Assembly: GCF_000504285.1 (NCBI RefSeq)
Contig: NZ_KI632511.1
Location: 679,372 to 743,371 of the forward strand
Reading direction: 5' to 3'
Length of the DNA: 64,000 nt
Source of the DNA: Actinospica robiniae DSM 44927
GTDB taxonomy: Bacteria; Actinomycetota; Actinomycetes; Streptomycetales; Catenulisporaceae
Program-made: the position numbers and the translations under genes
The notes under the pieces: model-generated
The model's input: only the letters and a program-made list of their open reading frames with translations
What the model was told of the DNA's origin: nothing
Databases searched by the model: none
Shown here: piece by piece, positions 53,185 to 62,390 of the stretch
Numbering within the stretch: the stretch's first letter is position 1
Layout: each line of letters starts with the position of its first letter

Positions 53185-54689
53185 GAGACCTGCTGACCTG
53201 CCACGAGAAGCTCGCCGCGGACCACCCCGGCGACCCGGCGATCGTCTACCACCGCGGCCCGGCCGGCCCGCTCACCCTCACCTGGGGCGAGCTGTGGGCC
53301 CGGGCCGGGCAGCTGCGGGAGGACCTGCTGCGCGGGGCGGCCCGCCCCGGGCACGTCAGCGCCCTGACCCTGCAGGACACGCCCGACCTGGTGCCGATGC
53401 TGCTCGCGCTGTGGCAGCTCGACTGCCCGCCGGTGCTGCTCGACCCGACCTGGGGGGCCGAGCTCACCCGGTCGGTGCTCGCCCACAGCACCCCGGCCTT
53501 CCACGTCGCGCTCACCCCGGCCGTCGCCACCGAGCCGATCCCGCAGCGCCCCGGGGACAGCGCCGCCCCGCCCGACGCCGCGTTCATCGGCTACACCTCC
53601 GGCAGCACCGGGGACCCGAAGGCGATCGTGTTCAACCACGACCGCCTCTACGCCGGCACCCTGGGCAACGTCGCCGCTTCGCTGCGCCTGCACGGGAGCC
53701 GGCCCGCCCGGATCGCCCGGTCCATGCGGATGTCCGGCTCCGGTGTGATCAACCTGCACCACACCTGGGGCGCGGTCCTCGGCGCCTGCGTGGTCGTGTT
53801 GCCGGAGCTGACGGTGGCCACCGCCCGCGACTACTGGGCGCGCATCCAGGACGAGGGCATCGAGCAGACCTTCCTCGTCCCGCAGCTGGTCGAACTGGTC
53901 AACCGGCTCGCCGCGGACCGCGACCCGGACCGGCCGGGACCGGTGTGCTTCACCGGCAGCGCGCCGCTCGCGCCGCACACCCAGGACCGGTTCCAGCGCC
54001 GCTTCGGCCTGCCGCTGTACAACGCTTACGGCCTGTCCGAGACCTCCTCCGCAGCCTTCTTCGGCCACCGCGGCCCGGACGGGCTCGCCACCAACAGCAT
54101 CGGTGTGCCCGAGCGCGCCGCGGCCCGGCTGCGCGACCGGGAGGGCCGGGTCGTCGACGGCATCGGCGAGGGCGAGATCGAGCTGAGCGGTGATCAGGTC
54201 TTCGGCGGCTACTACCGCAACCCGAAGGCCACCGCGGAGACCTTGGTCGACGGCTGGCTGCGCACCGGCGATATCGCCCGCCGCGACGAAGAGGGCTACT
54301 ACCACCTCGTCGGACGAAGCAAGGACGCGGTGATGAAGGGCAGCTACGCGATCTACCTCACCGAGGTGGAGGAGGCGATATCAGCCCACGAAGACATTCT
54401 GGAGGCCGCGGCCGTTCCGCTGCGCCTCGCCGACAGCACCGAGGACATCGGCTGCCTGGTCCGGCTGACCGAGGGCGCCGCCACCGCGCCCGTGAAGATC
54501 CTGGCCTGGCTGCGCGAAGCCCTCGGCCCGCAGCGGGCGCCCTGCCGCATCGTCGTCACCGACGAGCCGCTGCCGCGCGGCGGCCAGGACAAGCTCGACC
54601 GGCCGAACATCGCCGCCCGCTGGGACGCACTGCCCAACGTCCCGCGCTCGCTGCGCAGTACGTGGAGCGAACAGGGCCGGGCCGGATGA
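53181..54689 (+). CDS. Stand-alone AMP-dependent acyl ligase (ANL superfamily)
   Basis: 502 residues. P-loop GYTSGSTGDPKAIVF, YNAYGLSETSSAAFF, GDQVFGGYYRNPKA, RTGDIARR, KDAVMKGSYAIYLTEVEEAI (hinge) and the C-terminal Lys in GGQDKLDRP. No carrier domain is attached, so it activates an acid as its AMP ester and hands it to a carrier in trans, most likely the 81-residue protein at 45431, or to CoA. The N-terminal core is somewhat short. It overlaps the GNAT gene by 4 bases. Confidence 0.87.
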   Translation: MRDLLTCHEKLAADHPGDPAIVYHRGPAGPLTLTWGELWARAGQLREDLLRGAARPGHVSALTLQDTPDLVPMLLALWQLDCPPVLLDPTWGAELTRSVLAHSTPAFHVALTPAVATEPIPQRPGDSAAPPDAAFIGYTSGSTGDPKAIVFNHDRLYAGTLGNVAASLRLHGSRPARIARSMRMSGSGVINLHHTWGAVLGACVVVLPELTVATARDYWARIQDEGIEQTFLVPQLVELVNRLAADRDPDRPGPVCFTGSAPLAPHTQDRFQRRFGLPLYNAYGLSETSSAAFFGHRGPDGLATNSIGVPERAAARLRDREGRVVDGIGEGEIELSGDQVFGGYYRNPKATAETLVDGWLRTGDIARRDEEGYYHLVGRSKDAVMKGSYAIYLTEVEEAISAHEDILEAAAVPLRLADSTEDIGCLVRLTEGAATAPVKILAWLREALGPQRAPCRIVVTDEPLPRGGQDKLDRPNIAARWDALPNVPRSLRSTWSEQGRAG

Positions 54690-54702
54690 GGCGGCGGCGC
54701 AC

Positions 54703-55500
54703 GTGATCACCGGCCTGACCCACGTGACCCTGCAGAGCCCGATCGACGCCGGCCGGGCGCTCGGCGTGCAGCTCGGCTTCACGGAGGAGTTCGTCGACCA
54801 AGTCGAGCTCCCCGCGGGCTTCGAGGCGATCGGCGACGCCGGGCAGACCTGGCTCCCGCTCGGCATGCTGGCCGCGGAAGAGGGCATCCGCCTGGAGTTC
54901 GTCGAGCACGCCGCCCCCGCCGACGGGCCAGGCGCGTACACGCCGCTGTTCGCCGGCCCCCCGCCGCGCGCGACCGCGCCCCCGTGGAGCGCGCTGGAGC
55001 GTCCCCGCATGGCGGACCTGCTGCGGCGCGCGAAACTGCTGGGCGACCCGGTCACCGTCCGCTTCGAGGCGTGCCACGCCGAAGCCTGGTGCGACGCGTC
55101 CGGAACCGGCGCAGGCATCGCGGGGCTCGTGATACACGCCGAAGACCTCGATGCCGAAGTGGAGTTCTGGTCCAAGCTGCTACGCGTGCGGTGGCGGGGC
55201 CGGGAGCCCGACGCGGTCTGGGGCACCATCCCGTCCCTCGTCGCGGCCTCGACCGAACTGTTGCTCATCCGCGAAGCCGACGCGCCGGGCGTCCACGCGA
55301 TGAACGACCGTGGCTTCCCCTCGATCGGCGTCTACAGCACCGCCATCGACACCGACTACGAGCGGGTCGTGAAGCTCGGCGCCACTCCGGTCGCCGCGCC
55401 GATCGCGACAATGGTCGGTGGACGTGGCGTCCGCATGGCCCTGATCGCGTCGCCGGGCGGAGCGCCCGTCGAACTGCTGACGCTCGCCAAGCCCATCTGA
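54703..55500 (+). CDS. VOC-family protein
   Basis: 265 residues from GTG 54703. Two VOC/glyoxalase modules: residues 1-65 (GLTHVTLQSPIDAGRALGVQLGF) and about 140-260 (GLVIHAEDLDAEVEFWSKLL, VELLTLAKPI). His in THVTL, Glu in RLEFVEHA, His in VIHAED and Glu in VELLT are candidate metal ligands. It may be an enzyme of the pathway or a drug-binding resistance protein. Spaced 14 bases after the ligase gene. Confidence 0.8.
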   Translation: MITGLTHVTLQSPIDAGRALGVQLGFTEEFVDQVELPAGFEAIGDAGQTWLPLGMLAAEEGIRLEFVEHAAPADGPGAYTPLFAGPPPRATAPPWSALERPRMADLLRRAKLLGDPVTVRFEACHAEAWCDASGTGAGIAGLVIHAEDLDAEVEFWSKLLRVRWRGREPDAVWGTIPSLVAASTELLLIREADAPGVHAMNDRGFPSIGVYSTAIDTDYERVVKLGATPVAAPIATMVGGRGVRMALIASPGGAPVELLTLAKPI

Positions 55501-55545
55501 GGAAAGCTCGACCGAACAAGGAACATGCGAAAGGAAGAACCAACC

Positions 55546-56199
55546 ATGGGAAACCGGCTCGAAGGCCCGGTGCTGGAGGGATCCCTCGTGCGCCTGGAAC
55601 CGCTGGAGCACCACCACGCGGCCGACCTCGCCGCGGCGGCCGAGGAGGACCGCAGTCAGTACGGGTTCACTTGGGTACCGCGCGCCCACGAAGTGCACGA
55701 CTATATCGACCAGCAGCACGGCCGCGCCGCATCGGGCCGGATGGCCCCCTATGCCCAGATCGACCTGGCCTCCGGCCGCGCCGTCGGTGCGACCGCCTAC
55801 TGGGAGCCGAGGTTCTGGCCGGACACCGAGCGCCTATACGCGGTCGAAGTCGGCTTCACCTGGATCGCCGCCTCCCGACAGGGCACCGGTGTCAACACCG
55901 AGGCCAAGCTGCTGCTGTTCGGCCACGCTTTCGAAGGCTTCGGCGTCGTCCGGCTGGACCTGAAGACCGACGCCCGCAACGAGCGCTCCCGCGCCGCGAT
56001 CACCGCGGTCGGCGGCCACTTCGAAGGCGTTCTGCGCAGCTGGTCCCGTTCCTGGGCTCCCGGCGAGGACGGCAAACTCCGCGACGCGGCGATCTTCTCC
56101 ATCCTCGCGTCCGAGTGGCCCGAGTGCCGTGCCCGTCTGCAGCAGCGGCTTGCGGCGAAGGCGGCGGTCACGGATGGGGGCTCGGAAATTAAAATCTGA
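55546..56199 (+). CDS. RimJ/RimL-type GNAT acetyltransferase
   Basis: 217 residues from ATG 55546. Starts LEGPVLEGSLVRLEPLEHHH (Acetyltransf_3 opening), then VEVGFTWIAASRQGTGVNTEA (motif A), RLDLKTDARNERSRAAI and GGHFEGVLRSWSRS. Acetyltransf_3 enzymes modify protein N-termini or small molecules, including antibiotics. As the last gene of the cluster, it may give self-resistance. Downstream, mobile-element debris begins at once. Confidence 0.85.
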   Translation: MGNRLEGPVLEGSLVRLEPLEHHHAADLAAAAEEDRSQYGFTWVPRAHEVHDYIDQQHGRAASGRMAPYAQIDLASGRAVGATAYWEPRFWPDTERLYAVEVGFTWIAASRQGTGVNTEAKLLLFGHAFEGFGVVRLDLKTDARNERSRAAITAVGGHFEGVLRSWSRSWAPGEDGKLRDAAIFSILASEWPECRARLQQRLAAKAAVTDGGSEIKI

Positions 56200-56277
56200 G
56201 TGGTGGCGGCGCCGGTCGTCGGGGCTCGGCCCATGGTTGGGATCATGCTGGGATGCTCATCTCTCTCGCGTGCCAGC

Positions 56278-56694
56278 TCACCCGCAAACTGCTCGGCGCG
56301 CTGGCCACCATCGCGCAACGCGACGCTGCACCGATCCCCGCGACGGGGCCGGCAGACCCGCCGCCCGGCACCGGCGCGTGCTCTCCCGGCAGACCACGGC
56401 GACGCCACGGCGCTGACGCGTGAGGTACCGGGTCTTGATCACCTCGCCCACGATCGCCTCGACCCACTCCGGCAACCGGCCGGACAAGCGTCCGCCACTC
56501 GAACGGCCCGGCAGCAGGTCCGAGACCACCCCGTCTCCCGCCCGCCAACGCCCCACCAGCACGTGGACCTGACGGCGAGAAACCCCGAGCCGCGCCGCGG
56601 CCTCGTCCGCGACCGCCCACCCGATCCGATCCGATCCAACCCGGCCAGCGGCCCGATCACCTCGGCCGCCCGCACCGCGGGCCCCACACTTCAT
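56278..56694 (-). pseudogene. Mu-type (TniA/TnsB-like) transposase N-terminal remnant
   Basis: Reads AARLGVSRRQVHVLVGRWRA, VVSDLLPGRSSGGRLSGRLP, AIVGEVIKTRYLTRQRRGVA and APSRGSVQRRVARW, the DNA-binding front part of Mu-transposase-like integrases. The catalytic DDE region (about 400 residues) is missing and the frame stops at 56278. Assigned by memory of the motif. Confidence 0.5.
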
Positions 56695-57065
56695 CAGGCG
56701 CGGTTGGTAGCCCGCCCTCGACTATCGACCACTCCGCCACCGGCCCAGCCCTCCGCTGCGCACGCGACTACGGACGATCCGGCTGTAGTGCCGGCGAGTA
56801 CGGGCTGTACGGCGAATCCGAACTTCCATGCACACGACGAATCACACCCCGCGCAGATGACTCGGCAGCGCGTGAAATCCGAGACCGGCCGACCCAGCAA
56901 ACCGGGTGTCGACCGGGCATGAGTGACCAGCGTGACACCGTGCAGCCCTGCCTCGGCGATCGCGGGGTCGAGCCGGGTGAACAACGCTGCTGCGATGAGG
57001 TCCAGCCTCTGCACCAGACGCTGGAGGCCGCGCCAGTGAGAACCTCGAACTCCGTCAACGCCTAG
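56695..57065. other. Debris between transposase remnant and IS701
   Basis: About 370 bases with broken frames on the minus strand (one with QRLDLIAAALFTRLDPAI); no gene can be supported. CTAG at 57062-57065 is the IS701 insertion flank. Confidence 0.35.
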
Positions 57066-58520
57066 TAGTGCTTTGTTAGGTTGGGTGTGCGCGTTGGAGG
57101 TCGTTGAGGGTGAGGGTTCTGGTGCAGGTGGGGCAGGTGCCGGTCCATATCGCCAGGATGACCTGCAGTTCGCGCAGGACGTGGTAGACGCTCAGGCCGG
57201 CGCAGGGACTTTTGGGTCCCTGCGCAGCAGGGTGCAGAAGGCCTGGTCGGCGGTGGCGAGGGTGACGTGGCGGTGCCAGCCGGTGTAGCTGCGGCCCTCG
57301 AAGTGGTCGAGGCCGAGGCCGTCTTTGAGCTCGCGGTAGTCGTGTTCGATGCGCCAGCGGATCTTCGCGAGGTGCACCAGGTCGGCCAGGTCGGTGTCCG
57401 GCGGCAGGGTGGTGAGCCAGTAGTCGGTGGGCTCCTCGGCGTCCTGGTCCCACTGCACCAGCAGTACCTCGGCGGGCAGCGCGCCGTCGGGGCCGCGGGG
57501 TATGGCCTTGTTGACCGGGCGTACCGGGAGCGCGAGGAACCGTCCGGTCATCGCGGCGGTGCGGTTGGCAGGGGTGGGGTGTGAGCCGGTGCGCCAGGTG
57601 ACCTCGGTGAACGCCTCGCGCCCGGCCTGTATCGCCAGGGCTTTGACGCTCATCGGCTTGTCCGGGTAGTGCGGCTTGGGCCAGGGCCCGCGGGTGCCGG
57701 GGCAGGTGTCGACGGGCTCGGCGTCACCGGGCTGGACGGAGAGATCGGCGCTGACGGCGAGTGCGTAGGACAGGCCTCGCTCGGTCAGGGCCAGGCGGAA
57801 GGCGGTGTTCTCGCCGTAGGCGCAGTCCGCGACCACCGGCAGGCGCGGTAGGTCCCATCCACCGGGCCCGGTCATCTGCTCGAGCTGGTCCAGGGCCAGT
57901 TGGGGTTTGGTGCGGTGACGCACCGCATCCGGGATGCCGGTGCGCTCGCGGCGCAACCTGGTACCGGCGGCCAGGTCCTGGGCTTCCTGCTCGGTCGCCG
58001 ATCTCGGTTTGACGTGATCGTCCCAGCTTTCGGGCAGAAACAGCCGCCAGTTCGCGGCCATGGAGGTGTGGTCGGTCACCAACTGCACGCTCACCCCGAT
58101 CTGGCAGTTGCCGACCTTGCCCAGGGCTCCGGAGTACTGCGGGGCGACCGCCGGCGACATGCTCCCGTCCTTGGGGAACCCCACGTCGTCGACCGCGTAC
58201 GCCACCGGCTTGATCTCATCGAACATGCGCAGAGCCAAAGCACGACGCACACGGGCGTAGTCCCAGGAGGAGGAAGTGATGAACTGCTGCAGGCGCTGAT
58301 GGTCGATCCCGAGGCGCTCGGCCATGGGCTGCATCGACTTGCGCTTACCATCCGTCATCAGGCCCCGCAGATACAGCGTCGCCTTCCCCTTCTGGTCCAC
58401 CCTGGCCAGATCCGCGAAGACCTCAGCAGCGAACTCCTCCAGCCGAGGAAGCACCCGAGCTATCTGATCCGGTGTCATACCAGGCAGCATGACACCAGAC
58501 CAAGACCTAACAAAGCACTA
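57066..58520 (-). mobile_element. IS701-family insertion sequence
   Basis: TAGTGCTTTGTTAGGT (57066-57081) is mirrored perfectly at 58505-58520. The element is 1455 bp and contains one transposase on the minus strand. The flanks are CTAG (left) and TTAG (right); both fit the YTAR target known for IS701, but they are not identical. Confidence 0.85.
57192..58490 (-). CDS. IS701-family transposase
   Basis: 432 residues, full length. Blocks: RKSMQPMAERLGIDHQRLQQF, PVAYAVDDVGFPKDGSMSPA (first Asp), VVADCAYGENTAFRLAL (second Asp), KIRWRIEHDYRELKDGLGLD (the Y-R-E-x-K-x-x-L-G signature with the Glu), and GWHRHVTLATADQAF. Intact frame, so the element may be active. Confidence 0.93.
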   Translation of the reverse strand: MLPGMTPDQIARVLPRLEEFAAEVFADLARVDQKGKATLYLRGLMTDGKRKSMQPMAERLGIDHQRLQQFITSSSWDYARVRRALALRMFDEIKPVAYAVDDVGFPKDGSMSPAVAPQYSGALGKVGNCQIGVSVQLVTDHTSMAANWRLFLPESWDDHVKPRSATEQEAQDLAAGTRLRRERTGIPDAVRHRTKPQLALDQLEQMTGPGGWDLPRLPVVADCAYGENTAFRLALTERGLSYALAVSADLSVQPGDAEPVDTCPGTRGPWPKPHYPDKPMSVKALAIQAGREAFTEVTWRTGSHPTPANRTAAMTGRFLALPVRPVNKAIPRGPDGALPAEVLLVQWDQDAEEPTDYWLTTLPPDTDLADLVHLAKIRWRIEHDYRELKDGLGLDHFEGRSYTGWHRHVTLATADQAFCTLLRRDPKVPAPA

Positions 58521-58571
58521 TTAGGGCCTGTATCGAATTCGGATCATGTCGTGCCCTGATAGAACGGTCTG

Positions 58572-58710
58572 GTGGCGCGTGGTGATGTGACGAATGTCGA
58601 GTGCGCGTTGATCGAGCCGTTCCTGCCGGTGGCGGCGACCGGTCCGCTGCCGCGGCGGGCTCGTGATCAGTTCAACGGGGTGATGTGGCGGTTCCGCACC
58701 GGCAGCCCCC
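58572..58710 (+). pseudogene. IS5-type transposase N-terminal remnant
   Basis: About 45 codons (ECALIEPFLPVAATGPLPRR, QFNGVMWRFRTGSP) match the DUF4096 start of IS5 transposases, then the similarity ends where WRDLP should follow. Related to the remnant at 27402 but from a different element. Confidence 0.65.
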
Positions 58711-58925
58711 GGCAGCGGCTGACCGACGAGGAGCCCGCAGCGTTCCGCCGCTTCCATCGAGCAGGGCATCATCCGGCACCGAACGACGTGAATGACCTCT
58801 CTCCAGGTGCAGCGGGTACGCCAGCGAGTTGCTGGCGCGTTTGCCCGGAGCCCGCGAGCCGCTGATGATAGTGATCATGGATAGGCGCGCAGGTGACCGG
58901 GAGGTCATTCGGTGAGGAGGCGGGC

Positions 58926-60209
58926 GTGTCGGTTTGGCGGATCAGGGACTTTCACGACGACGACCTGGACCAGGCGATCGCGCTGTGGGATCAGGGTCGG
59001 CAGGCCGATCTCTCCCACCCGGTCTTCCCGATTTCCGAGGTGATTGCCGCTGCTCGTGGCGGTCAGCCGGCGGTGGTGGCGGTGGTCGGCCCGGAGATGG
59101 TGGGTTTGGCGGTGGCCCGGGCGGAGGGCGAGCGTGCGTGGATCCTGCTGGTCGCGCTCTCCGGGTCCTGGCGCAACCGGGGACTGGGCAGTGCGTTGAT
59201 CGCCGAGATCGAGCGGCGGCTGCGCGAGGCCGGTGTGCGCCGGATCTGCGCGATCCTGGCCCCCGATGCCACCGGTACCGCCGCGTTGGAGCACTCCGGC
59301 TACCGCCGCGGCGATGGGATGGTCTACTACGAGAAGCTCGAGCGCCTCGGGGCGGGGGACGCCGGGATGCTGGCCGAGCTCGGCGGTCGGATCGAGCCGC
59401 GGGGGTTGTGGGACGCCCTGGCCGGGATGCACGAGGCGAAGGAGACCATCGAGCGTCGGATCGTGCTGCCGCTGACGGAGCCGGAGGTCGCCCAGAGCTA
59501 CGGGGTGCGCCCGCCCAAGGCCGCGATCCTGTTCGGGCCGCCGGGCACTGGGAAGACGAGTTTCGCGAGGGCGGTGGCGTCGCGGTTGGGCTGGCCGTTC
59601 GTAGAGCTGTTCCCCTCACGCCTGGCGGCGGTCGCCGAGCGCGGCGGACTCGCCGCGTCGCTTCGGGAGACCTTCACGGATCTGGCCGAGCTCGAGAGCG
59701 TGCTGCTGTTCATCGACGAGGTCGAGGAGATCGCCGCGGTGCGCTCGGGCATCACCGTCAACCCGGGTCACGGTGTGACCAACGAGCTGCTCAAGCTGAT
59801 CCCGGCGTTCCGCGACCACGACAACAGGCTGCTGATCTGCGCCACCAACTCGCTGCGTACCCTGGACCCGGCGTTCCTGCGCCCTGGCCGGTTCGACTAC
59901 ATCATCCCGGTCGGCCCGCCTGACGAGGCCGCACGGGCCGCGATATGGCGCCGCTACCTCGGCCCGGCGGCCGACACGGTGGAACTCGGCCGGCTGGTCG
60001 AAGCCAGCGAGATGTTCACCCCGGCCGACATCGAGTTCGCCGCCCGTAAGGGCGCCCAACATGCCTTCGAACGCGAGGTCGCCGAGCGCGCCGGCCGTCC
60101 CGCCGCCACCGAGGACTACCTCGCCGCCGTCGCCGATATCCGCCCAACCCTCACTGAAGCTGCGCTGGCCGAATTCAGCGAGGACATCGCGCACTACGTG
60201 CGCACATAG
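58926..60209 (+). CDS. GNAT acetyltransferase fused to AAA+ ATPase
   Basis: 427 residues from GTG 58926, seven bases after GAGGAGG. Residues 1-140 form a GNAT domain (AVVGPEMVGLAVARAEGERA, GSWRNRGLGSALIAEIERRL with motif A, ALEHSGYRRG). Residues 165-427 form an AAA+ module: Walker A LFGPPGTGKTSFARAVASRL, Walker B LLFIDEVEEI, sensor 1 LLICATNSL, arginine finger in FLRPGRFDYIIPVG, and a lid helical domain. AAA+ modules of this p97/FtsH-like type remodel proteins. I do not know this fusion as a characterised protein; the acetyltransferase may modify the clients of the ATPase. No operon partner. Confidence 0.82.
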   Translation: MSVWRIRDFHDDDLDQAIALWDQGRQADLSHPVFPISEVIAAARGGQPAVVAVVGPEMVGLAVARAEGERAWILLVALSGSWRNRGLGSALIAEIERRLREAGVRRICAILAPDATGTAALEHSGYRRGDGMVYYEKLERLGAGDAGMLAELGGRIEPRGLWDALAGMHEAKETIERRIVLPLTEPEVAQSYGVRPPKAAILFGPPGTGKTSFARAVASRLGWPFVELFPSRLAAVAERGGLAASLRETFTDLAELESVLLFIDEVEEIAAVRSGITVNPGHGVTNELLKLIPAFRDHDNRLLICATNSLRTLDPAFLRPGRFDYIIPVGPPDEAARAAIWRRYLGPAADTVELGRLVEASEMFTPADIEFAARKGAQHAFEREVAERAGRPAATEDYLAAVADIRPTLTEAALAEFSEDIAHYVRT

Positions 60210-60331
60210 CCTGCCAGCCGCACGCGGTGTCGTGTGCGCAAGCACGCGGGACCGGCCCCGTCTGGCCGCTTGCCGGTCGTGATCAAGCCGCGGCGGAGGC
60301 ATGACACGCGCTCCATGGGGTGCGCTCGGGC

Positions 60332-60658
60332 TCAGGCGGCTAAGCGGGTGAACCGCGACGTCGCGGTCACGGTGGCGAACCCGCGCAGCATCCTCGACTG
60401 GTTCCAGGAGAGGCCGAAGTCGGCGTGATCGACGGTGAACCGAGTGGTAAGCGTGGCCGAGTCCGCGCCGTCGGCGGCGACTTCGGCGCTGAGCGCGATG
60501 GGCCGGGTGGTGTCCCGCGCCGTCAGACGGCCTTCGATCCGCACGGTGCCCGGCAGTGTGCCCGGCAGTTTTCGGGCCGCGTCGGCGCTGATGACATCGA
60601 ACTGAGTGAACGGCAACTGCTCTGCGGAAAAGGAATCGTCCGAACGCAAGTGCTGCAT
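60332..60658 (-). pseudogene. YceI-family protein, 5'-truncated
   Basis: 108 codons: HLRSDDSFSAEQLPFTQF, RIEGRLTARDTTRPIALSAE, RFTVDHADFGLSWNQSRM. This is the C-terminal 60 percent of a YceI lipocalin-like, polyisoprenoid-binding protein (about 180 residues). The missing N-terminal part would lie beyond 60658, where a GNAT fragment of the opposite strand begins. Confidence 0.7.
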
Positions 60659-60660
60659 TT

Positions 60661-60846
60661 GTGGCCTGGGCCGAGGGTCGGGGCGCCGTCCAAGTGCGCG
60701 TCACCGCGTATGCGGCGAACGAAAGCGCGATTCGGTTCAATCGGCGGCGTGGATTCTCGCACCTTGAGAGTGCCTACGCGATCCTGCTGCATGAGGCTGA
60801 GCGCGAGCCCATCTCAATGAGTCAGACTCACTATGTCCGATCCTGA
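60661..60846 (+). pseudogene. GNAT C-terminal fragment
   Basis: About 60 codons: VQVRVTAYAANESAIRFNRRRGF, the A-x-x-F-x-x-x-x-G-F end of a GNAT domain. The first 100 residues, including the acetyl-CoA loop, are missing. It abuts the YceI fragment within three bases. Confidence 0.55.
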
Positions 60847-61226
60847 AAGCGTGGCCTCAGCCGTGCCGCATTGGGGTCGGCTCGATCCGCTGGGTACGAG
60901 GACGGGTTCGATCGTGCTCATTGTCGCGATCAAGGTGCGGTCGGCCGAGTCCGGCTTCGGCCCGTGGTCGCTTCCCCGGTGGACCCGTGGAGACCGGATC
61001 TCCGCATTCTAGATCCGGCCGGGCGGCTGAGGCGGCTCGGCTCGGACCCATGCCCGATCTGACGGCACTTCAGATCGGATGAATCTCGGACAATTATCAC
61101 GACTCCGCGTGTCGAGATGTTGCCATGGCGGATGTTCGTCAGTTCCAGCCCGGTGTGGAAGGAGTCGTGGACTCAACAACGGCCTCCAACTTCTCGTGAA
61201 TCCTGATCGGATCCGGAGGCCTTTTC
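60847..61226. other. Gap without a supported gene
   Basis: About 380 bases. No domain on either strand. Confidence 0.35.
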
Positions 61227-61835
61227 TTGTCCCATCCGACTTCCCGGGGTCGAGGGCTGTTCGCCCTCGCCGCGGCCGCCTTGGCGCTGGCGGCGACCCC
61301 GCCCCAGGCGCTCGCCGCCCCGACGCCCGGCCCCGCCGGCACGCCGGCGCAGGTTTCTCAGGGTTCTCACCCAGCCGCCCACGTCGTCACGCTGCTGACG
61401 GGCGACCAGGTCAACGTGACCACCTTCGCCGACGGCCGCAGCGTCGCTACCGTCCACCGAGCGCCCGGGCTGACCGGCGGGGTACTCGCTCAGGCGTCGG
61501 CAAGGATCTATATGTCTACCTGTCGGAGGTCATGCCGTACGTCGCGTCCGGAGTCCTGGACAAGCGGCTCTTCGATGTCACTCTCCTGATAGAGCGCGGC
61601 GCATTCCACCACTGCGCGGGCGTGGCAGGGTCTGACCGCCTCGGCGGCGGGCAGCGGCGCGCTCGGCGGCGGGATCGCGAAGATCTGGCTGGGCGGGAAG
61701 GTGAAGGCAAGGTTGGCGCAGAGCACCGCGTAGATCGGCGCCCCGGACGCCTGGCAGGCCGGCTACGACGGCAAGGGTGTCGACGTCGCGATCCTGAATA
61801 CCGGGATCGACACGGGTCATCCGGACCTACCCTCG
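61227..61835 (+). pseudogene. Secreted S8 (subtilisin-type) peptidase, decayed
   Basis: TTG 61227 starts a signal peptide (GLFALAAAALALAATPPQAL) and propeptide-like sequence (VVTLLTGDQVNVTTFADGRS, VATVHRAPG). Further pieces in other frames are KDLYVYLSEVMPYVASGVLD, GGIAKIWLGGKVKARLAQST with an in-frame TAG, then [20 protein letters not shown] and [11 protein letters not shown]. The last is the catalytic-Asp motif, normally DTGID, here Asn. The His and Ser parts are missing. At least two frameshifts, one stop and a 3' deletion. Confidence 0.75.
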
Positions 61836-62390
61836 CCTATCTCGCCTCCTTCCGGTAGGCGCCTCTACGACGCAAGATCGGCGACCGTCCGTTCGCCCCG
61901 ACGGCGTAAGGAGTGGATCTGAATCCGCCGGGCATCATCTCCCTGTCATCGGTCCGTGGCGTCGGGGTGAGCAGCAGCGTTGCGGCCGTGGGGCCGCAGC
62001 CGATGAGGGGCGGATTCAAGCGGTCGTCGCGAGGAACCCCCACCATCGCCACCGCCATCGGTACTGGCATCGCCGATCACGCGGACTACCGGTGACGAGC
62101 CCGCGAACACCTACCGCAGAGTTCTGCGAGAACGGCGCCAAGGCCGTCGCCGAGGAAGCCACGACCCGGCGCGTCAGACCGGAATTCTTCGCTGCTCACT
62201 CAATCGCTGAGCTACAGGTACGCACTGGCTACTGGCTCGGGTTGCAAGGGTACACAGCACGGCATTCGCTGGCCTGCACCTTCCAGTGCGCCTCGGCGGA
62301 GACCTCGCGCTGTTCCAGGCGATCGGCAGTCTGCCGGCCTCCGGCCCTGGCGGGCGCCGGCGCCGGAGGTTATGCGGTGTGGTGGGATGG
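61836..62390. other. Gap without a supported gene
   Basis: About 550 bases downstream of the dead peptidase. Overlapping open frames only; no recognisable feature. Confidence 0.35.

Noticed and set aside
58672-58908. Minus-strand frame with MITIISGSRAPGKRASN
   Set aside because: It overlaps the IS5 remnant and has no ribosome site or domain; too weak to call.
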